Source: Amyelois transitella
Taxonomy: Eukaryota; Arthropoda; Insecta; Lepidoptera; Pyralidae
Direction of reading: 5' to 3'
Length of the DNA stretch: 64,000 nucleotides
Assembly: GCF_032362555.1 (NCBI RefSeq)
Contig: NC_083511.1
Coordinates: 11,532,001 to 11,596,000, forward strand
Positions 9,201 to 18,020 of this stretch are shown here, piece by piece. The notes beneath the pieces are model-generated. The model did no database searches, was not told where the DNA came from, and saw only the letters and a list, made by a program, of their open reading frames with translations. Made by a program: the position numbers and the translations under genes. Position 1 is the stretch's first letter; every line of letters begins with the position of its first letter.

Positions 9201-10719
9201 GCCCCCAGCCGCAGCTCGCACGCGGGCGCGGCGGCGGGCTGGGCGGAGGAGCCGGCGGAGCCCGCGCTGCCGTTCGCGCCGTACCCGCCGCCGCTGTACC
9301 CGCTGCCCGCCGTGCCCGCGCTGCCCTACTACCCCGTCGACGAGGCCGGTGAGTGCCCTTAAATACCTATATCTATACTAATATTATAAAGCTCAAGAGT
9401 TTGTTTGTTTATAACCAAAGCCGAGGTTCGTCCCGCCTGGGGACCCCTTAAAATATCTATACTAATATTATAGAGCTGAAGAGTTTGTTTGTTTGAACGC
9501 GCTAATCTCAGGTATTACTGGTTCGAATTGAAATTTTTTTTTTCGTTGAATAGACTTTTATCGGGGATGGCTTTAGGCTATATAACATCACGCTGCAACT
9601 ATAAGGAGCAACGAAATAATGGAAAATGTGAAAGAAACGAGAAAAATTATTCATCCTTGAGGGCTTCGATGATGCCCAGAATAATTTCCACCCGGACGAA
9701 GTTGAGGGCACAGCTAGTATAAATAAATGATAAGATGGTTCGGTCATGTGGAGAGGATGAATCAAAGCAGTTTGGCTAAGCAGATATACAAGGAGAGTGT
9801 GGAGGGAAAGGTCGGAGTGGGAAGACCTAGACGAACGTATCTTGATCAAATTAAGGACGTCCTGGTAAAGGGTCAGGGTACCCGAAACCGTCGAGCTTGC
9901 ATGAAGAGTTATGAATGTGGTTGAAACGAAGGAAGTATGCAGAGATCGTTGCAAGTGGAAAGAGGTGTAATTTTATGTATTGAGTTAGCCTCGAAGTAAG
10001 TTCGAGACTTGTGTTACGAGATACTAACTCAACGATACGAGAGATACCTTGCGCGCTTTTGCCGAAAAGGTTGTTAGAGAAGCGTCAGGCCCTCGACAGG
10101 CGAACTATATTCACATAGTCCAAAAAAAACTCTTTCAATATTAGGTAGACCCTCATTATTATACTAGTTGTACGCGCGACTTCGTCCGCGTGGAATTGTT
10201 ATTTTGGGCATCGTTGAAGCCCTCAAGGAGGAATAATTTTCCCCGTTTTTTTTTTCACATTTTCCATCAAAGTCCATTTTCCATAAAGTTTTTCTCGATA
10301 AATGCCTATATTCAACGCAAAAAGAATTTTTCAATTTGAACCAATAGTTCCTGAGATTAGCGGGGTCAAAACAACTCTTCAGCTTTATAAAATTAGTATC
10401 CCAAGTTTGTAAGCCTATGCCCTTAGTCGCCTTTTACGACATCCATGGGAAAGAGCCGGAGAGGTGCTATTTTGGTGCTTGTTTGTTTCCGGCAACATTT
10501 TGTGGCACGGAGATTTTATGCATGTATGTATGTATAACCTTCTTTGATTTCAATAATTGAATCATTCATGACGTATCCACAGCCATGATGGGCATGATGG
10601 GCGGCATGAGCTACGTGGGCTACGAGGACGGCATGGAGTACGGCGCCCCGCTGCAGTACTACGCGCCGCCGCCGCACTACGCGCCGCCGCCGCACCTCCC
10701 CCACCACGAACACAAGTGA
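217..10719 (+). CDS. Pro/Asn/His-rich protein, C-terminal part (possible otu/OTUD4-like)
   Basis: Eight coding exons join in one frame: 217-334, 4362-4511, 5028-5147, 6555-6670, 7108-7238, 8239-8346, 9209-9348 and 10583-10719 (stop TGA). They give 339 residues. Every junction has AG and GT and the phases agree, so the model is firm; earlier exons lie left of the window. Residues 1-129 are Pro/Ala-rich. A conserved-looking block with LRYYFNLGLECMW spans about 134-146. Residues 182-245 are Asn/His/Lys/Gly-rich, and the C-terminus is rich in Tyr, Pro and Met (MMGMMGGM). No catalytic domain is visible here. A Tyr/Phe-rich block followed by a low-complexity tail suggests the ovarian tumor deubiquitinase family, where such tails bind RNA, but this is a guess from memory. 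Exons 2, 3, 7 and 8 are extremely GC-rich, unlike their AT-rich introns. The intron after 5147 holds copies of the exon end. Confidence 0.75.
349..520 (-). repeat. SINE-A copy, head missing
   Basis: This is the first of about 40 SINE-A copies. Read on the minus strand, the family starts GTGCCGTGTGGTTCCCGGC and contains GGATGTCGTAAAAGGCGAC, GATGGGCTAGCAACCTGTC and CTCTGTCTACCCCGCAAGG. It ends in TATG repeats after ACGTGAYYATATG. Here only the tail two-thirds is present, starting at the ACATACATA tract. Confidence 0.85.
950..1020. repeat. Lepidopteran AACCGACTTCAAAAAA repeat fragment
   Basis: It contains AACCGACTTCAAAAAAAG followed by GTAGGTAGTTTTCAATT, a motif scattered through lepidopteran genomes. 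Related fragments lie at 2380-2545 and, in the opposite orientation, at 21125-21200. Confidence 0.5.
1083..1225 (-). repeat. SINE-A copy, diverged
   Basis: It begins with TACATACATACATA and TATCACGTCTATATCCCATG, then the GGCCACGTTCAGCTG block. It is more diverged than most copies and lacks the head. Confidence 0.7.
1339..1557. mobile_element. Inverted-repeat (MITE-like) element with 20-bp perfect termini
   Basis: CATTTGGTACCTGAGGTTTA at 1339-1358 is repeated exactly as its reverse complement at 1538-1557. The similarity continues imperfectly inward for another 30 bp or so (TTTGATTTCAAAAACAA against TTGTTTTTGAAAATAAA). The core is AT-rich and has no coding potential. No convincing target-site duplication was seen. 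Confidence 0.65.
2380..2545. repeat. Lepidopteran AACCGACTTCAA repeat, longer fragment
   Basis: It contains GTTAGTCCGCGATTATCTCG and ends near AACCGACTTCAACAAAGG. The family relationship is inferred from memory of common lepidopteran repeats. No coding potential. Confidence 0.4.
3375..3472. repeat. 49-bp tandem duplication beside transposase remnant
   Basis: Two nearly identical adjacent units, AATAAAACATTCAATAAAAG through ATATAAACTGGCAG, cover 3375-3423 and 3424-3472. They sit just downstream, on the minus strand, of the broken transposase. Confidence 0.85.
3479..4114 (-). pseudogene. Tc1-like DDE transposase, broken
   Basis: On the minus strand, 4114-3917 encodes a helix-turn-helix-like region (MKRWVTRHQEEGSVKSRPRS and later FDTSVVTVR). 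3832-3479 encodes part of the DDE domain, with GRLHLWRRNATRYEEKNIV, HISVNMWGWMSAAGPGE and MLPTVRYIYP. The two lie in different frames with stops between them, and the catalytic domain shifts frame after DDMPTISFV. The element is therefore inactive. It sits in an intron of the + strand gene. The family call rests on the WGWMSAAGPG and DMPTISFV signatures of insect Tc1-like elements. Confidence 0.8.
4576..4884. mobile_element. hAT-type MITE with 8-bp target-site duplication
   Basis: Terminal inverted repeats TAGGGTTGCCATC (4576-4588) and GATGGCAACCCTA (4872-4884) are exact complements. The flanks carry identical CTCGTATA at 4568-4575 and 4885-4892, the 8-bp duplication typical of hAT transposons. 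The 309-bp interior, with CCGGA-rich ends and an AT-rich middle, has no open frame, so it is non-autonomous. Confidence 0.85.
5148..5690 (+). repeat. 57-bp array of exon-end plus splice donor (micro-exon array)
   Basis: Starting at the donor of exon 5028-5147, a 57-bp unit repeats about nine times. Each unit holds CTCTAG, then GTAATCTGCCCATGCACG, then GTGAGTGACAG. Donors fall at 5214, 5271, 5328, 5385, 5442, 5499, 5556 and 5613. In units 1, 2, 3, 5 and 7 a pyrimidine-rich tract and AG precede the 18 nt, at 5196-5213, 5253-5270, 5310-5327, 5424-5441 and 5538-5555. Each is therefore a potential in-frame micro-exon adding GNLPMH (GNLPVH in unit 7). Units 4, 6 and 8 read CTCTAAGTAATCTG, which moves the AG by one base. 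The last unit is decayed. The real exon ends ADLPMHG, so the unit derives from it. Confidence 0.9.
5715..5880 (+). repeat. tRNA-derived SINE family C, 3' fragment
   Basis: It matches the body of the fuller copy at 30505-30860: GAGTCGCTTCGTGTGAA, then CTGACTCATCCAATCTAGGG, TCCATGGTC and CGAGCTCCTCTC. The tRNA-like head is missing. Confidence 0.65.
6150..6385 (+). repeat. tRNA-derived SINE family C, 3' part
   Basis: It contains ATGAGGAAATCTACTAATTC, GGAGTCGCTTCGTGTAAC, CCAATCCAGGATCCATGGTC and a GGGACTAAAGCCGGGAGGTA end. Same family as 30505-30860, without the head. Confidence 0.7.
6848..6960 (+). repeat. Helitron-like repeat H, fragment
   Basis: It begins ATACTAATATTATAAAG, then TTTTTGAACGCGCTAATCTC and GGAACTACTGG. 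It matches the start of the fuller copies at 57333-57610 and 61357-61615. It joins directly to a SINE-A fragment. Confidence 0.7.
6968..7052 (-). repeat. SINE-A head fragment
   Basis: On the minus strand it carries the element's 5' end: GCCGTGTAGTTCCCGGCACC, AATACAAAAAAGAATAGG and GGATTTCGTAAAAGGCGAC. Confidence 0.75.
7270..7790 (+). repeat. Three successive SINE-A 3' parts
   Basis: Three head-to-tail SINE-A pieces (about 7270-7402, 7434-7620 and 7621-7790) each contain ATCTCAATTC and AGCTGAACGT blocks. The first two also have the CTGTCTACCC block and TATGTATGTA tails. They may be nested insertions or a tandem expansion inside the intron between exons 7108-7238 and 8239-8346. Confidence 0.8.
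7800..8000. repeat. Lepidopteran GATGTTGGCCGA repeat
   Basis: It runs from CTAGCTGTCCCGGAAAACG through ATAGATGTTGGCCGAATCTC and TCGGTCAAGCCGTTTC to GTACGGGAACGAACATTG. A partial relative lies at 24870-24985. The exact transposon class is not clear from the sequence alone. Confidence 0.6.
8008..8180 (-). repeat. SINE-A copy lacking the tail
   Basis: The minus-strand reading starts at the GTGCCGTGTGGTTCCCGGC head (right end) and runs to the AGCTGAGTG region. The TATG tail is absent because the left end joins another repeat. Confidence 0.8.
8390..8882. mobile_element. Tc1/mariner-type MITE, copy 1
   Basis: The ends are TACAGAGTGAC and GTCACCCTGTA, flanked by TA on both sides (8388-8389 and 8883-8884). 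A second copy of the same element lies at 54714-55171. The 493-bp body contains CACGATCCTAAATACGTCAT and no intact reading frame. It sits in an intron of the otu-like candidate. Confidence 0.8.
9015..9145 (-). repeat. LINE 3' end fragment
   Basis: On the minus strand it reads GGTTGGCTGGAAGAGATCCC, then GGGATAAGCCCGCCTTTG, and ends in AATAAAGCATTTACTTACTT. That is a typical non-LTR retrotransposon 3' end with a short-repeat tail. It is too short to place in a clade with confidence. Confidence 0.65.
9370..9723 (+). repeat. Helitron-like repeat H, near-complete with extra start fragment
   Basis: A fragment at 9370-9410 repeats the element start. The main copy from about 9446 reads ATACTAATATTATAGAGCTG and GAACGCGCTAATCTCAGG, with CACGCTGCAACTATAAGGAG in the middle. 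It ends with GACGAAGTTGAGGGCACAG and CTAGTA. Confidence 0.75.
9724..9985 (+). pseudogene. LINE reverse-transcriptase C-terminal remnant
   Basis: Frame 9727 onward encodes MIRWFGHVERMNQSSLAKQ and later GRPRRTYLDQIKDVL, the C-terminal RT signature of RTE-like non-LTR elements. It is broken before the usual end. The following non-coding part (CGAGCTTGCATGAAGAG, then AGTATGCAGAGATCGT) matches the 3' ends at 20630-20912 and 63397-63522. Here it runs into a family B SINE fragment instead of the usual TATG tail. Confidence 0.75.
9975..10040 (-). repeat. tRNA-derived SINE family B, tail fragment
   Basis: It matches the tail of the copy at 59430-59660: TGAGTTAGCCTCGAAGTAAG, then GAGACTTGTGTTACGAGAT and ACTAACTCAACGAT. 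Confidence 0.7.
10165..10400 (-). repeat. Helitron-like repeat H
   Basis: It begins CTAGTTGTACGCGCGACTTC and GTCCGCGTGG and ends CAGCTTTATAAAATTAGTAT. This is the full repeat in the minus direction, next to a SINE-A fragment. Confidence 0.75.
10395..10530 (-). repeat. SINE-A head fragment
   Basis: It has CCCAAGTTTGTAAGCCTATG, CCTTTTACGACATCCATGGG and a diverged GCCGGAAACAAACAAGC head, read on the minus strand. Confidence 0.6.
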
Positions 10720-12000
10720 GGGGGGAGAGGGGGGGGGGGAGAGAACGGATGGGATATGCTTTGAGTGAGTGCACTGCTCGCAAATTGTTTGGATTCGAGA
10801 CGTTGTGTTTTAAGGAGTGCGTAGAGGAAATTTGTGTTAATTTTTTTCAGTTTTTTAGGTTTTTTTTTTCAAGTTTTCAAAAATCTCTTTTTTTTCCAGT
10901 TTTTATTTTTTTTTAGTTTTTTTTTTTCAAGTTTTCAAAAATTCTCCCAACGCTCATAGTTGTCTATGAACACGTCTTAATAATCAGTAGTTCGCAATAG
11001 TTAAATGCACATTATGAAAAGAGTTTTGTAAGAAAAATAACATGACGTTTGTTATCCCGCTAGCAAATTGTCTCATTGTTTATTTTCTTTGCCGCTTTAT
11101 GTGCAGCGGACGACACAGAGAAGTATATACTACCTTCTTACGATAGTTATAGTTTTTTTCGTGGTCAATTGTACATTAAATGATAAAAAATAATAATCGA
11201 TAAAGTTCACAATAAAATAAAAAAGAAACAATAACAACCTTAGTAACTGATTAATTAAATACAATTTCCTCTGCGACTTTGAAAATGCGCGTCTCAAGTG
11301 CGGTTAGAAATGGGTGATTTGTAAATCGGTGTTCAATTCGTTTCCTCGCTGAAAAGTAAATAATCATTTTCACACGTCATTTGCTAAACATATCTTGAAG
11401 AATGTCATCAATTAAATTTTGCAAGTTTTTAATTTTGATTGAAATAATAATAACAGCGTCAGATTTATATTTAAAAAAAAAACCAGTGGTGCTCAAATTT
11501 TAGTGCCATGTTTAAATATTGTTATTTAATTTTGTTTTATTTAAGTAATCTTAACTGTTGATAAAAATAATATTTTAGCCGCCGATGTCGATGATGAATT
11601 GAGAAGCATAATTTGGCGACCTCTGTTGCACAGCGGTGCTTGTGCTGTGGCACGCAGATCCCGGGTTCGAATCCCGGCCAGGGCATGATGAGAAACGAAC
11701 TTTTTCTAATTGGCCTGGGTCTTGGATGTTTATCTACATATAAAAGTATTTATAATTATTAAATAATATATAGCGTCGTTGAGTTATTAATTTGTTTGTA
11801 ATTGTTGTTTCGTTTTTTTTTTCAAGTAAATATATTTTTTTTTTAAATAATATTGAAGCATTTAAACCCACCAATATAAACTTAAAAAATATGCTGTTTA
11901 TAGACAAGTGGGAAGCATATTTTTTTGTTATTTTTTCTTGTTTTTGTTAGTGTTATTTTAATACAGTTTTCATTGAAATGTAAAATAAAATACTGTAACA
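10720..12000 (+). other. Probable 3' UTR of the upstream gene
   Basis: No coding potential follows the stop at 10719. The stretch is T- and A-rich. AATAAA hexamers occur near 11211 and 11984, either of which could end the transcript. A family B SINE sits at 11613-11788 between them. The true end cannot be fixed without transcript data. Confidence 0.4.
11613..11788 (+). repeat. tRNA-derived SINE family B, diverged copy
   Basis: A tRNA-like promoter block is present: CCCGGGTTCGAATCCCGG at the B box, then CCAGGGCATGATGAGAAA, CTGGGTCTTGGATGTTTATC and a GTCGTTGAGTTATTA end. The A-box half is diverged, so it is not a functional tRNA. Confidence 0.75.
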
Positions 12001-12328
12001 CCATTACAAGTCACGTCTATTCCTAACTGCTAAGACAGAGCCCGCACAAGGCTATATGTTGTCTCACTCAATGCATATCGCTTACTCCACACCACGACGT
12101 CCACTGAATAATTATTTTTACGAAAAAAAATTTATCTAAAAATATTCCAACGTAGCTAAGGTATAGTTTTATTCCCATTTCGAGTCAATTATTTGTAAAA
12201 CAGGTGTAGTTTTTAAGTTGGAAACATTAGTTTTAGGCGTCGATTGTAATGTTAAGTGAAAGATTCCAACATTCAGTGGTTTAGTCGTGCGTGTCCAAGC
12301 TGCGAATAAAAAAAGAAGAAAAAAATGT

Positions 12329-12560
12329 ATGGCAACACTGTTGCCATGTAAAAAAAAAAAATTCTTTGAGTGTATTTTTCGAAACGTTGATAAGACTATG
12401 TACTTATTGCATTCTTTTAATGGTTCCTTTGACAGTAATTTGAGAAAAAAAAAAAAAAGTATGGCAACTTGGTTGCCATGTAAAAAAAAAATTTATATTT
12501 GAGTGTATTTTCCGAAACGTTGATTGTATACTTTTAATTGTTCTTTTGACAGTAATTTGA
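12329..12560. repeat. Two tandem units with hairpins, 132-bp period
   Basis: ATGGCAACACTGTTGCCAT (12329-12347) and ATGGCAACTTGGTTGCCAT (12461-12479) are 8-bp-stem hairpins with 3-nt loops. Each is followed by an A-run, then GAGTGTATTTTYCGAAACG and GACAGTAATTTGA. The two units are about 132 bp apart. Confidence 0.8.
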
Positions 12561-13357
12561 ATAGATTGAATATTATTGCAATATTATGTCACTTACCTTA
12601 TGAAGTCAATTCAAAATTGCGTAATTTTATATCTCCAGCATTCTTCAATTCAGAAATTTCTTTCTTCTTTCTTCAGACAAAAACGAGTGTTTGGGAAAAT
12701 ATACTTAAACTAAAAAAAAAGGAATAAAAATGAAAAAAAAAAAAATATTAATTCTCGGCCGAATAACAAAGTGCCTGAATGTTCCTAGCCGGCACTGAAC
12801 TTTGACTATAAGGAACAACGACCCGCTCAACGAATAAGGGATAATGATTAAGCGCCGATTGGATTTTTTTGTATGGGACTGAGGCGACTGTGTATTGGCT
12901 ATCAATTATTATTAAAAAAGTTTTTCTCAATTTTGATAACTTAAAGTTCATAATGGCATGACTTAGATAATTCAGCTGCGTACGCGCAGCTCCTTACTTT
13001 AAAATGAAAATAATACTGGCACTTTTTCCAGTCAGAACTATTTTTGACCTTTTTCAGTCAAAAGTGGTTGTTAACTATTTGTCTATACAAATAATAAAAT
13101 TGAAGTGAATTTTAAAAATATTTGTAAGCTTAAAAAACATTTGATTTTATTGGTAGCTAATATATGAAGTCGTCATAACTGTGCTGCGTGTGGTAACAAT
13201 ATCTTTGTCAATTATTCAGAAAAGGTATTCCCTTCATTTTGAATTTTCAATGTCTCAAATATTTCTGTGTTAGTCTTTCGCCACACGCAGTGCGAAAGCT
13301 ATTTTTTTCGTAAGCAAATGTCGGAATATGTGATAATTTTATTTTAGTAGGGAGTTA

Positions 13358-13621
13358 TACAGAGCGGATAATACCACTGTTCGTTAATATTATTTTAATT
13401 TTTTTTAATAGCGGTTGCGTAATTTATTTTCAATCCAGATATGATGAGGATGGACGACATTTTGAAAAATCTTATTTATATCATGATACACTGTGTCTAT
13501 ATTAATATTTAAATTAAATCCGTTCGCATAAATTGGACGTTAAGTGTTTATATTGGAAATTTATTATTTAACTACAAAACATTTGTGCACTACAAGTGTA
13601 AATGGTATTATCCGCTCTGTA
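13358..13621. mobile_element. Tc1/mariner-type MITE, 264 bp
   Basis: Terminal inverted repeats TACAGAGCGGATAATACCA (13358-13376) and TGGTATTATCCGCTCTGTA (13603-13621) are perfect complements. TA flanks both ends. The interior is AT-rich with no coding frame. This is a different family from the TACAGAGTGAC element at 8390. Confidence 0.85.
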
Positions 13622-14084
13622 TATTTCAAAAGGAAAGGCAAAAGGAACGCGGCATATAAATTGAAAAAAATGGGTGCTACAACATTCATACCCTAAGATC
13701 AACTCACCAATCACCTATTCCGATATATGTTTAACGATATATATTATATGTAAAAGAAGACATGCCGCGGGCCATGTTCGAATTGTTGTAAATTGGCCTG
13801 TATTGTACTTAAATAAAAAAAAAGAAGTAATTAGTGTGGACTAGGCTAGGTTACGGTCGGGCTGTGACATTCCCGCACCTTAGTTTCGTTGCTCGTTCGA
13901 ATTTGTAATCTGAAATGGTCATTATGTGGCTATTTATTTGATAAATCCAAAAATTAATATTACATTTGTCACGAGTATATTTATTTAGAAGAAAATTATA
14001 AATGATGGCCTTATAGTATACAAATAGTATACAGGCTTTAATTTTTTTTTAATTTCATATCGTGAGTCATGATTTCCGTACCAT

Positions 14085-14610
14085 GCATACATACATAAAA
14101 CACGCCTCTTTCCCAAAGGGGTAGGCAGAGACCACGTCCTTCCACTTCCACGATCCCTGCACACTACTTTCGCTTCATCCACATTCTTACTCTTCATGCT
14201 TGGTCGTCGGTTTCGGGTACTCTTGACCAGACTTTTGCTAGAACGTCTTGCTTAGTCAACCTGCTTTCATTCATCCTCTCGACATGACCAAACCATCTAA
14301 GCATTCTCTTTTCTATCCCTGTCACTATATCTTCTTTCACATTCCCTTATCACGCTGTTCCTTATCCTGTCACTCAATTTTACACCTATCATACTCCTGA
14401 GCGCTCTCATTTCCACCGCGTTTGTTCTACTTGCTTTTTCTGCCACACCCAACTTTCACTACCATACATTAGTGTTGGAACCAATACGCCCCTACTGCCA
14501 AGCGAACCTTTTTGGACAACTTCTGACTGCTCATAAAGGCATGCAATGCTCCATTCACTATGTTCCCGGCATTCACTCTTGCAATATCACTATCACACTT
14601 TCCATCTGCT
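14085..14610 (-). pseudogene. LINE 3' fragment with RT C-terminal remnant
   Basis: The minus strand carries the same 3' end as 20630-20912 (CTACCCCTTTGGGAAAGAGG, then GTGTTTTATGTATGTATG). Upstream it extends about 300 bp further into the coding end, including the signature for MVWSCREDE-type RT C-termini. Several stops and frameshifts make it a remnant. It is the longest LINE piece in the window. Confidence 0.7.
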
Positions 14611-14619
14611 GAAAACATA

Positions 14620-17010
14620 TTTTTTTGTTTTTTTCCGTACCATACCGAAACAAATGGATCAGATTACAAAATCGAATGAAAAACGCCAAATCGAGTTCGG
14701 AGCGATGGCTCTGTAATCGATTGCGACTGACAAACTGTGCCCCAAGATTTACAGCGATTAAAAAATAAATCTTTTAATATTTTTTCCAAAAAAAAAACGA
14801 TCTTTTTAATTCCTAAGTGTTCATTGGTGCTGCGAAATTGTCGAAGGTGACAGGGTTTTCCAAATATTTTTGTATGGATCGAGTTTATACAACCATTTTG
14901 GTAGAAGTAGGGACGTATCATTCCTTAGGTGTTTAAGCCAATAACATAGGTGAAGTAAATTGTTAGTTTCGTTTCTATAAGTTTCTGCTTTTATGGATGC
15001 AACACTTCTTTCTTTTTATTATCCTTATGATTTGTCGATTTTGATGGGGTCTAAGGAAAAGGTAATCTTAGTTACAATACTTTAGCCAACACATTCCATT
15101 CTAAACTTTTCGTTTAATTGTAACCATGAAATGATATAACGCCATAAAAGGGAAACTGTAATGTTGCTTTTAAATTTTGTAAATATCTTTTTGACGTCAT
15201 TTTAATGGTTATAATTAAATTAATGTTCCAAGGAATTCACTTATAATTTAAATTCATATAAAAATCGAAAGTAGAAGACTGACAATTTTTTTTTTTACAT
15301 TATCCGAGCCAATTAGCAAATACGAACAATTTCTTGATTCGTTCTGATTGGCTGGATTATGTGACGTCAGATTGTGTGACTGTTACATTCGATAGAGGAC
15401 ATATTTAATTTAATTTTCCATGAAATAAACATAAAATGAAGTGTTGCATCGTAAAAACATAATTTCGGCTTACTTTAGTTTAGTTAGCGTAAGTCCGTAC
15501 GAACCTTTGTTCCGTTAAGGCTCACATGTAGGTTTACGTTAGATCTCAAGTATAATTCATTTTAGAATCTCCCATTAACTCGAGTAATCTTAGACACCTC
15601 TGTTATTTCAAGTTTTTATATTTGATTGAACTACATCATATAAAAATATCGATTTTTCGGTATAATAAAAGACAACTATCACACTAACAACTCTTAATGT
15701 TTTTTCATTTGACAAAATTTCATCGAAATTCAACGCTGAACTCGGTTGTATGAAAACTTGAGTGTACAGGGGGGTCTTCGCAAAATTAGAGGGTCCTACA
15801 ATGATCTCATTCATTCGATAACTTGGTGCTTGGGTAGTCATAGAGATACGATATTTTGAGTGGATGTAGTCGTGATTCAACAGCGATTTTCACAAGGTAA
15901 ACCTAGTCTATGCATTTACTACGATAAGTACCGAATCATTCGCATAACTGGAGCTAACAACTGAGGGATGTTTAATGTGTATATTAAACTAGTTCATATT
16001 ATAAGAGTATTAATGTCAATTTTTGGTTGTCAACTCGCGGCCGTATTTGCCGCACGTATTTACTCAATATTTTGAATGTTCTAAACGTAAATGCCGCTCG
16101 CAAGAAACCCGCCCAAAGGAATGTATTTTTGGAAAGTTTAAAAAAAAATGTTTGGCTGTGATTCGTATATGTACTGAGCTTGAGAAAGCGGGCAAAATAT
16201 CTTGTATCGGCACTCTTTAATGTTTTGGACATATATCTTACATGGTAGAATTAAATGTAACAATATTTTGTGGAGTTTAAAAAGGTATCCTTATATTCCG
16301 ACTGCTGCGGCCGGACATCGACTTTGAACTATCAATCCGCCCATAATTTTTGATCCCTATACTTTATTCCTCCTATATATTGACATATTTAGTATATATT
16401 TAACGTAACAACTACGTAACGTAAATCTGATTGTTTGTACAGAGCGTTGTTTAAAATATTAAAAGAAAAAAAAAGATGAAAAAAAAATGAGTGTACTCTT
16501 TCTATAGGTATATGTGTGATGTTTCAATGTAAAGTCATTTTTGATGTTTCAGTATTAGTTTTAAAATCACTAGGAGTAGACTTTATGTTTATAGTCGTTA
16601 ATTAATGTTTACTTAACCATAGATATAGAGTTTATTTTTAAGAATACCGTCGGTTACTTAATCTCTGGTCAGATGCGACATTTTGTTTCCTATTAGTTAT
16701 GTACCGTGTGCCAATTTATGGAATTGTTTTGATCACCAAATTGGCAGTAATCATTAGGCCAATGTATGTACTAAAACCCCCGCCAAAGAACAAAATTGTT
16801 GTTGTCATATCAGTTTAAACAATTAACAAATACAATAATTGTGTTGTGAATATATATACTATATGGATAGATGTATTACTTACGGTTGTAAAGTGCTCAA
16901 TGTTAGCGTTACGTCCGCCTTTGAGATGTTATTGTATTATTTTTTCCAAATTCCATCAAATTAAAGTCAACTGATTTTTCACTTGTTGTTTTATTGTGTA
17001 GTTTGTAAGT
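14620..17010. other. Intergenic, no feature recognised
   Basis: The stretch is AT-rich. Short open frames occur on both strands without recognisable protein motifs or supporting splice sites. A palindromic TGACGTCA-like site (GTGACGTCAGA) occurs near 15361. No gene is claimed here. Confidence 0.5.
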
Positions 17011-17014
17011 CCTA

Positions 17015-17190
17015 GGCTAATATACTTGGGATTCTTCTTTTAGGCGACAGACTAGCAACCTGTCGTTATTTGAATCTCAATTTTATCATTTTGACAAACA
17101 GCTGAATGTGGCCTATCAGTCTTTTTAGGACTGTTAGCTCTGTCTACCCCGCAAGTGATATGTACGTGATTATATGTATGTATGTATCTG
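17015..17190 (+). repeat. SINE-A 3' part
   Basis: It contains TTGGGATTCTTCTTTTAGGC, CTAGCAACCTGTCG, CTCTGTCTACCCCGCAAGTG and a TATATGTATGTATG tail. A tail-only fragment follows at 17400-17478. Confidence 0.8.
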
Positions 17191-17621
17191 TAAGTCCTAA
17201 AACGTGACGCATTAGAATATTCGGCTTATCAGATAGTGTGCACACAGAAAATTTATCGATTTGTTGGTTGATTACTTCTCCCAAGACGCCTGTCGTATCA
17301 AAATCTGATATGATATAAATAATTGATTGATGTACTGGTAGAAATAGAATTAGGAAATTAAAAAGATACTTAACAACAAACACTATCATTTAGCCAAACA
17401 AGCTAATGTGGCTTATCTTATCAAGACTGTTGGCTGTCTACCCCGCAAGAGATATAGACGTGATTATATGTATCTATGTATGAACAAAAAACTTAAAAAG
17501 TGGATAGAGAAGGGTGATTTAAACTTTATTCTTCAAAAATATGAAAAGAAAATAAAACTAGATAAAAAATGTTATCACCGCTTCTTTGACCACCCAGTGT
17601 ATGATATCATAATACGAATAA

Positions 17622-18020
17622 GTAAAAAACTGGCCAAGTGTGAGTCGGGCACATGTAAAAGCGTTCCGTACCATTATATTTTCCTTGAATTATTAATTTT
17701 TAATATTATTGGCATAATTAAGAAACTGTCTCTTAAAGCACTGCATGTACTGTCGAGGCAGATAAATTTAAAAAACCCTTACCAATTCTAAAAAGTCTAA
17801 AAAAAATTTAAAACACAAGTGAAAAGATATATGGATTGCTTAAACAAATAAAATAATAAATAAAACCAACTCTCCGTACATACCTTCCTAATTTGTATGG
17901 AGAAGGGTTTTATCAGACCCCGACTGTACCTAGTAACAAAGACACAATTATAGTTTTGCTTCCAGAAAAAAAAGCACTGTTAAACGTATGGACTGCCTAA
18001 GGACACGGAACCCTAAACCT
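17622..18020. repeat. Lepidopteran GGCCAAGTGTGAGTCGGG repeat
   Basis: It starts ACTGGCCAAGTGTGAGTCGG, continues GCGTTCCGTACCATTATA, and ends near GGACACGGAACCCTAAACC. These paired motifs are typical of a widespread insect repeat of uncertain class. An open frame spanning 17408-17791 is explained by this repeat plus a SINE-A tail. Confidence 0.6.

Noticed and set aside
17408-17791. 127-codon + strand frame
   Set aside because: It begins in a SINE-A tail and continues into another interspersed repeat. No protein family is recognisable.
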